Assembly (NCBI GenBank): GCA_964442285.1
Contig: CAYTZH010000004.1
Span: 118,621-182,620, forward strand
DNA: 64,000 nt
Direction: 5' to 3'
Source: CAYTZH01 sp964442285
GTDB taxonomy: Bacteria > Myxococcota_A > UBA9160 > JAFDET01
Of the stretch, positions 59,540-64,000 are shown piece by piece; within the stretch, counting starts at the first letter, position 1; each line of letters begins with the position of its first letter. Position numbers and translations under genes: made by a program. Under the pieces are notes generated by a model. That model was not told the origin of the DNA, searched no databases, and worked only from the letters and a program-made list of their open reading frames with translations.

Positions 59540-59690
59540 GGCTTCTCACCTCCTCCCCGGGTCGCCCGGGGTTCTGCCGGATGAGACGGGGGCGTCAGGA
59601 GGGAAATTCGGCGCCGGGCGGAGCCACCGCGCCGGCGGCTGGTCTACCCTGGGGCGCGCCGAACGCGTGTAACCTCGGGGAGGATCTGCC

Positions 59691-59819
59691 GTGTCGGAGT
59701 CGGACGAGGACGTGCAGGCGGAGCTGGAGCGGGAGAAGATCCTCGGCATGGGCGACGACATCCGCCAGTTCATGCAGGACCACGTCGACCAGCTGAAGCG
59801 CAAGGGCGGCGATTCCTGA
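59691..59819 (+). CDS. Small acidic helical protein upstream of gluQ
   Basis: 42 residues from GTG 59691, with GGGGAGG eight bases upstream. Sequence pattern: 'SESDEDVQAELEREKIL', then 'GMGDDIRQFMQDHVDQLKRKGGDS', a charged helical pair. Below usual gene-finder length but with a good ribosome binding site. Its TGA overlaps the putative CTG start of gluQ (CTGA), so its translation may drive that of gluQ. Function unknown. Confidence 0.6.
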   Translation: MSESDEDVQAELEREKILGMGDDIRQFMQDHVDQLKRKGGDS

Positions 59820-60745
59820 TCCGGTGTCGCTTCGCGCCCACGCCCTCGGGACCGGCGCATCCGGGAACCCTCCTGGCCGGGCTGCTGGCCTGGCTCGACG
59901 CGCGCTCCCGGGGTGCGCACCTCCTGCTCCGCCTGGAGGACGTCGACCCCGCGCGCTGCACGCCGGAGCACGCCCAGGCCATGCGCTCCGCGCTGCGCTG
60001 GCTGGCGCTCGACTGGGACGACGAGGTGGTGCAGAGCCACTCGGTGGGGCGACACCACGCGGCCCTCGACGCCCTGGCGGCGGCGGGCCGCCTCTACCCC
60101 TGCTCGTGTAGTCGCAGCGACCTGCAACGGGCGGGCACCCCGGCGCTGGACGGGGGCTGGCGCTACCCCGGAACGTGTCGCGGCCGGGCGCTCCCGCCGG
60201 GCGGCTGGCGCGCCAGCCCGGACGCCCTGCGCCTGCGCCTCGAGCCCGGCTGCGTGGACGTCCGCGACGAGGGCGGGCTGGCCCTCGCCCGGGATCCCTT
60301 CGCGAGCCTGGGCGACCCGATCCTGCGCCGCCGCGACGGCGCGGTCGCCTACCACCTGGCCGTGGTCGTCGACGATGCGCACCAGGGCATCACCCGGGTG
60401 GTGCGGGGCCGGGACCTGGCGCCGGCCACGGCGATCCATCGGGTCCTGCAGCAGCACCTGGGGCTCCCGGCCCCGGTCTGGCGCCACCACCTGCTGCTCC
60501 TGGAAGAGCGGGGCGGCAAGCTCGCGAAGCTCCACGGCGCGGTGGGCTGGGACACCCTGCGCAGGCACCTCGCGCCCGAGGCGGTCTGCGGGGTGCTGGC
60601 CCACGCCGTCGGCCTTCGTGCGGCGGCGGATCCCATCCTCCCGGACGCCCTCCTGGCCGACTTCGACTGGTCGCGGGTGGCGCCGCGCGACCGGGTGATG
60701 CGCTGGACGGGCGAGGCCCTGGAGGATGGCGGCCCGGCCACCTAG
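59816..60745 (+). CDS. gluQ: Glutamyl-Q tRNA(Asp) synthetase
   Basis: 309 residues if read from CTG 59816. Class I aaRS-like fold: 'RFAPTPSGPAHPGTLLAGLLAWLDAR' (nucleotide-binding start), 'LLLRLEDVDPARC', a Cys-rich zinc region 'LYPCSCSRSDLQ' and 'YPGTCRG', 'YHLAVVVDDAHQGITRVVRGRDL' and 'GGKLAKLHGAV' (the KMSKS-like element). The enzyme attaches glutamate to queuosine in the anticodon of tRNA-Asp. The 'APTPSGPAHPG' signature lies upstream of every ATG, GTG or TTG in this frame; the first ATG (59981) would delete it, so a non-standard start (CTG, or ATC at 59819) is required. Length then matches the E. coli enzyme. Confidence 0.88.
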   Translation: MIRCRFAPTPSGPAHPGTLLAGLLAWLDARSRGAHLLLRLEDVDPARCTPEHAQAMRSALRWLALDWDDEVVQSHSVGRHHAALDALAAAGRLYPCSCSRSDLQRAGTPALDGGWRYPGTCRGRALPPGGWRASPDALRLRLEPGCVDVRDEGGLALARDPFASLGDPILRRRDGAVAYHLAVVVDDAHQGITRVVRGRDLAPATAIHRVLQQHLGLPAPVWRHHLLLLEERGGKLAKLHGAVGWDTLRRHLAPEAVCGVLAHAVGLRAAADPILPDALLADFDWSRVAPRDRVMRWTGEALEDGGPAT

Positions 60746-60811
60746 CCCATCCCGCCGCGCAGCGCCGCCGATGCGGCTCCGCTCCCGGGACCGGCCAACG
60801 CCGGACGATGG

Positions 60812-62314
60812 CTAGCGCGTCGTGCAGGGACGCCGGTGCAGCTCCAGCTGCTCGATCCTCGAGGGCGGATCGGTCGGCTGGACCAACGAGAGCACCCGAG
60901 CGCTGGAGACCCGGCGCTCGGGTGGCTCGCGGTCGTTCCAACGCCGGCACCCGTAGCGGGCCAGGGCGTCCAGGAGCAAGCGGCGGTCGAGACTGCCCAG
61001 GGGACCGGCCACGGGCTCGTGCAGCGCGTCGAGGTAGAGACGCCAGCGGAAGGACGGGTGTCGGTCGTGGAGCACCGAGGGCCGCCAGGGCCCCGGATCG
61101 GACCGCAGCAGGTCGACGCGCCAGCCGTCCGCCCGCGCGCCCACGACCACGAGCCAGTCATCGCCCCGGGGCGCGTCCGGGGAGAACATGTCCCAGGTCT
61201 GCTGGATTCCCAGGACGCGGCCGTAGCCGTCGAAGCCCGGGGGCAGCCAGCGGCGGGGCAGGAGGTGGACGTGGGAGGCCACGGAGAGCACCACGTAGGC
61301 GAGCAACGGGGCGAGCAGCGCCTGCACCGGCCGGGGCAGCCCGCTCGAGCGGGGGAGCGCAGGTGCAGCGGCCGGCATCCGACGCAGCCGCGGCAGCACG
61401 TCGTCCCAGAACAGCGCCGGCACGAACGCCGTCCAGCCGGCCAGACAGACGAGGGGGAAGGGCCCGATGGAGAGACCCGCGGCCAGCGAGAGATGGAACC
61501 CCGTGAAGAGAACGATGGCCAGCAGTCGGAACGCGCCGGTGTAGACCGGCACGAAGGCCAGGAACGGACCGAGGATCTCGAACCAACGGGTGCCGTGGGT
61601 CAACCAGGGAATCAGCACGCGCTGCTCGCGCAGCCACTGCCCCAGGGGCGTCGCCCAGTAGTCGAGGTGCAGGGCGTAGTAGACGGCGGTCCCGTCCTTC
61701 CAGGTGTCGCCGCTCTTGTGCAGGCCAGTGGCGAAGTAGACCAGGAACAGCTGGACGAGGAGGGCCACGCTCCCGAGGGAGAGGTGGTGGGTCGCGACCG
61801 GGCCGGGCGACGCCAGCCGGCGGGCGTCGAGGGACCAGCGCGCGCCGAGGGGAAGGAACAGCCCCCAGAACGCGAGCAGCCGCATGAGCTGGTCGCCCCC
61901 CATGGAGGACGCCGGTGGGTTTCGGAGCTGGACGCTCACCAGGAGGCCCCAGCAGGCGATCGTGGCGAGCCGGGTCCGGAAGCCGACGATCAAGGCGATC
62001 GCCGCCCCCGCAGCGAGCGCGAAGATCAGCGCGACGCCGGCGGCGCTTCCGCTGAGCCAGTAGTGGGGCGAGAGCTGGAGGGCGGGTCCCACGGAGGAGA
62101 GGGCGGCGATCGCCTGTGCCGGGAGGACTCCGGCGTCCGTGTAGTGGGCGATCAGCGCGCGCGAGCGGCTCGCCAGATCGGCCAGGAGGAGCAGCCCCAG
62201 CGCGATCCGGAACAGCGCCAGGGAGCGGAGGTCGATGGCGAAGAGTCGGCGCGCGATTCCCCAGGGGCGCACGGGTCCGTCGGCGTCTCTGGAGTCGGCT
62301 TCGGCGGGTTTCAC
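60812..62314 (-). CDS. HTTM-domain membrane protein (vitamin K-dependent gamma-carboxylase-like)
   Basis: 500 residues from ATG 62314. At least eight membrane segments. 'RSLALFRIALGLLLLADLASRSRALIAHYTDAGVLP' is the HTTM/VKG-carboxylase opening, and 'LGARWSLDARR', 'VYFATGLHKSGDTWKDGTAVYYALHLDYWATPLGQWL' and 'GFHLSLAAGLSIGPFPLVCLAGW' are family features. The C-terminal 120 residues are outside the membrane ('QTWDMFSPDAPRGDDW'). Bacterial HTTM proteins are mostly uncharacterised; carboxylase activity should not be assumed. Convergent with gluQ. Confidence 0.88.
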   Translation of the reverse strand: MKPAEADSRDADGPVRPWGIARRLFAIDLRSLALFRIALGLLLLADLASRSRALIAHYTDAGVLPAQAIAALSSVGPALQLSPHYWLSGSAAGVALIFALAAGAAIALIVGFRTRLATIACWGLLVSVQLRNPPASSMGGDQLMRLLAFWGLFLPLGARWSLDARRLASPGPVATHHLSLGSVALLVQLFLVYFATGLHKSGDTWKDGTAVYYALHLDYWATPLGQWLREQRVLIPWLTHGTRWFEILGPFLAFVPVYTGAFRLLAIVLFTGFHLSLAAGLSIGPFPLVCLAGWTAFVPALFWDDVLPRLRRMPAAAPALPRSSGLPRPVQALLAPLLAYVVLSVASHVHLLPRRWLPPGFDGYGRVLGIQQTWDMFSPDAPRGDDWLVVVGARADGWRVDLLRSDPGPWRPSVLHDRHPSFRWRLYLDALHEPVAGPLGSLDRRLLLDALARYGCRRWNDREPPERRVSSARVLSLVQPTDPPSRIEQLELHRRPCTTR

Positions 62315-62393
62315 GGCCGCTTCTCCCCGGGCAGCCTACACCGCGGCGGCCCCGGCCGGAAAGGTGCGAGGGCCGGGTGGGGCCGGCGCCCGT

Positions 62394-62422
62394 TTGCCGG
62401 CTTCGGATGGCCTCGGTAGAGT
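62394..62422 (+). promoter_or_regulatory. Candidate promoter of the SRP RNA
   Basis: TTGCCG (62394-62399), 17-base spacer, TAGAGT (62417-62422), close to sigma-70 consensus in this GC-rich context. Transcription would begin near 62430, leaving a short leader before the predicted RNA 5' end. Confidence 0.5.
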
Positions 62423-62445
62423 CGACTGCGGGTGTGGTGAGGCGC

Positions 62446-62549
62446 GATCGCAGGGTCCCGCTCGGTCGCCGGTCTTCGTGAACCCCGTCAGGTCCGGAAG
62501 GAAGCAGCGGCAGCGGGGGCAGCGATGCGAGGGGGGGTGCCCTGCGATC
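62446..62549 (+). ncRNA. ffs: Signal recognition particle RNA (4.5S type)
   Basis: About 104 bases. Closing helix GATCGCAGGG pairs with CCCTGCGATC. The universally conserved SRP-binding loop is present as GGTCCGGAAGGAAGCAGC (62491-62508). Small bacterial SRP RNA lacking an Alu domain, as expected for a proteobacterium-like lineage. The position just upstream of dnaX is the standard one in many bacteria. Confidence 0.95.
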
Positions 62550-62565
62550 CCGCCTCCCCGCACTG

Positions 62566-62615
62566 CCGACGAGGTCGATCCCCCTCTTGACCGACGAGGT
62601 CGATCCCCCTCTTGA
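62566..62615 (+). repeat. Perfect 25-bp tandem duplication of the dnaX ribosome-binding region
   Basis: The 25 bases at 62566-62590 are repeated exactly at 62591-62615. Each unit carries GAGGT followed by TTGA, so the leader contains two copies of the dnaX start context. The unit is not a multiple of three, so the two TTG codons are in different frames. Confidence 0.9.
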
Positions 62616-64000
62616 GCTATCAGGTTCTCGCGCGCAGGTGGCGGCCCCAGGGCTTCGACGAGGTGACCGGGCAGGCCCACGTCACCACGCCCCTGCGCAA
62701 CGCGATCCGCACCGACCGCATGCCCCATGCGCTGCTGCTGTGCGGTCCCCGGGGCGTCGGCAAGACCACCCTGGCCCGCATCGTCGCCCGCTGCCTGAAC
62801 TGCGAGAAGGGGCCGACCGAGAGCCCGTGCGGCACCTGCACCAGCTGCGCGGAGATCGCGTCCGGGGCCTCGACCGACGTGCAGGAGATCGACGCGGCCA
62901 GCCGCACCAGCGTGGACGACGTCCGCGAGCTGATCGAGGCCGTGCGCTATGCGCCCTCCCCCGGCAAGCACCGGATCTTCGTGGTGGACGAGGTGCACAT
63001 GCTCTCGACCGCCGCCTTCAACGCGCTGCTCAAGACCCTGGAGGAGCCGCCGCCCCGCAGCCTCTTCATCTTCTGCACCACCAACCCCGAGAAGATCCCC
63101 TTCACGGTGGTCTCGCGCTGCCAGCGCTACGACTTGCGGCGCATCTCCGGTGCCGAGATCACCGGCCGCCTGGAGGAGGTGGCCCGGGCGGAGGGGGTGG
63201 CCCTCTCGCGGGCGAGCCTCGCGGCGATCGCCCGGGAGGGCGACGGCTCGCTGCGGGATGCCCTGACGCTCCTCGACCAGGTGATCGCCTCGGGCGGCGG
63301 CCAGGTCGACGACGAGCGCGTCGCCGAGATCCTCGACCTGGTCGACCGGCGCCTGCTCTTCGCCGTCGCCGAGGCCTGCGTGGACGGCGAGCCAGCGCGC
63401 GTCCTCGAGGCCTGCGCCCGCGCCGGCGCCGCCGGCACCGACGCCAAGCGCCTGGGCGCCGAGCTGTTGCAGACCCTGCGCGACCTGGTGGTGCTGCGGG
63501 TCGCGCCCGAGGCCGGGCTGGTGGAGGCCGGCGACGACGAGCTCGTCGCCCTGCGCGCCCTGGCCGAGCGCGCCGAGGAGGCACGCCTGCGGCGGATGTT
63601 CCGGGCCCTGCTGAAGGAGCAGGAGGACCTCGCCTGGGCGCCCCAGCCCATGGCCGTGCTGGAGATGGCCCTGGTGCGGCTGGCGACGATGCCCTCGGGC
63701 GACGAGGTGGGGAGCCTCCTGACCCGCCTGGAGGCCCTGGAGGGACAGCTCCGCGGCGGAAGTCCCGGCCCCGGCGCGGGAGGAGGCGGAGCGGGCGCAC
63801 GGGCGCCGGGCGGCCGTCGCAGCGGGCCCCGCTCGCCGGCGCCCGAGCTGCCTCACGACGCAGCGCCGGCCCTTTCCGCGGCAGCCCCCGAGCCGCCCCG
63901 CGACGCCGCGGCAACGCCCGAGCTGCCTCGCGACGCCGCGGCACCGCCCGAGCTGCCTCGCGACGCCGCGGCAGCCCCGAGCCCGGCGACCGCCGAAGGC
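62612..64000 (+). CDS. dnaX: DNA polymerase III subunit gamma/tau (3' end outside window)
   Basis: 463 codons visible from TTG 62612 (GAGGT upstream). 'SYQVLARRWRPQGFDEVTGQ' is the standard opening; Walker A 'GPRGVGKTT' (45-53); zinc cysteines at 64, 73, 76 and 79, the same positions as E. coli DnaX; 'VDEVHMLS' (Walker B) and 'TTNPEKIPFTVVSRCQRY' (sensor 1/SRC). It is the clamp-loader ATPase of the replisome. After about residue 370 comes a Gly/Pro/Ala-rich linker with 10-residue 'PELPRDAAA' repeats. The tau C-terminus is beyond the window. Confidence 0.96.
   Translation, partial: MSYQVLARRWRPQGFDEVTGQAHVTTPLRNAIRTDRMPHALLLCGPRGVGKTTLARIVARCLNCEKGPTESPCGTCTSCAEIASGASTDVQEIDAASRTSVDDVRELIEAVRYAPSPGKHRIFVVDEVHMLSTAAFNALLKTLEEPPPRSLFIFCTTNPEKIPFTVVSRCQRYDLRRISGAEITGRLEEVARAEGVALSRASLAAIAREGDGSLRDALTLLDQVIASGGGQVDDERVAEILDLVDRRLLFAVAEACVDGEPARVLEACARAGAAGTDAKRLGAELLQTLRDLVVLRVAPEAGLVEAGDDELVALRALAERAEEARLRRMFRALLKEQEDLAWAPQPMAVLEMALVRLATMPSGDEVGSLLTRLEALEGQLRGGSPGPGAGGGGAGARAPGGRRSGPRSPAPELPHDAAPALSAAAPEPPRDAAATPELPRDAAAPPELPRDAAAAPSPATAEG
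63901..63975 (+). repeat. 30-bp repeats in the dnaX linker
   Basis: Two 30-base units (63901-63930, 63931-63960), differing at one base, plus a partial third, encode 'PELPRDAAA' type decapeptides in the Pro/Ala-rich linker. A degenerate earlier copy lies near 63840. In-frame and likely length-variable. Confidence 0.8.

Overview
The window is 64 kb of very GC-rich bacterial DNA. It is coding on both strands, with gaps between genes almost always under 200 bases. It comes from a scaffolded draft assembly: there are two runs of exactly 100 N (3047-3146 and 9456-9555). No plasmid, phage, transposase or CRISPR signature was seen. Gene content suggests an environmental, aerobic, lipid- and acyl-CoA-metabolising member of the former Deltaproteobacteria, most likely Myxococcota or a relative. 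Supporting this are an elongation factor G of the mitochondrial/spirochaete/deltaproteobacterial EFG1 type, paired acyl-CoA dehydrogenases, many SDR enzymes, a haem A synthase, lipoproteins and CTERM-like surface proteins. The lineage call is inference.

Layout. 1-3 kb: an M16 protease pair, a CoA-binding protein and a SUI1/YciH factor. 3-9.6 kb: a GT39-type membrane glycosyltransferase, citrate synthase, a class IV aminotransferase, an HSD10-like SDR and a TIGR01777 epimerase. 9.6-17 kb: haem A synthase, a DUF2254 membrane protein, an ECF sigma/anti-sigma pair, ArsC-like, creatininase-like, TerB and DUF429 proteins. 17-23.2 kb (mostly minus strand): a RecA-fold ATPase, EF-G, an HExxH protein, a formyltransferase, a hexapeptide acyltransferase, IF-1, then tRNA-Ser(CGA) on the plus strand.

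23.3-33.4 kb is the most distinctive part. It is a plus-strand, translationally coupled metal (probably zinc) operon. It encodes small secreted Cys/His proteins, a DUF3299 protein, a MacB-like ABC pair, an SO_0444-type metal permease fused to an SPFH (HflK/stomatin-like) domain, two further SPFH proteins and a complete ZnuABC-type importer. Membrane-scaffold or protease-modulator proteins embedded in a metal transport operon are the best candidate here for an undescribed system.

33.5-45 kb: a filamentous-haemagglutinin-type secreted protein, an acyl-CoA ligase, a sulfatase-fold lipoprotein, a giant 2-oxoacid:ferredoxin oxidoreductase, an SDR and a TetR regulator. 45.2-55.2 kb: a tandem duplication of a whole transcription unit (upstream box, dockerin-plus-trypsin-fold secreted protease, terminator), followed by a protein carrying two CTERM-like anchors and a large winged-helix/AAA regulator. 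55-62 kb: a MAPEG protein, an SDR, two acyl-CoA dehydrogenases, a His-rich secreted protein, glutamyl-Q tRNA(Asp) synthetase and an HTTM membrane protein. 62.4-64 kb: the SRP RNA immediately upstream of dnaX, which runs off the window.

Two recurring features deserve attention. Several conserved reading frames have no ATG/GTG/TTG at the expected N-terminus, but have an in-frame CTG; in three cases that CTG overlaps the upstream stop as CTGA. Separately, short 23-25 bp tandem duplications span gene termini at four places, two of them at assembly gaps.
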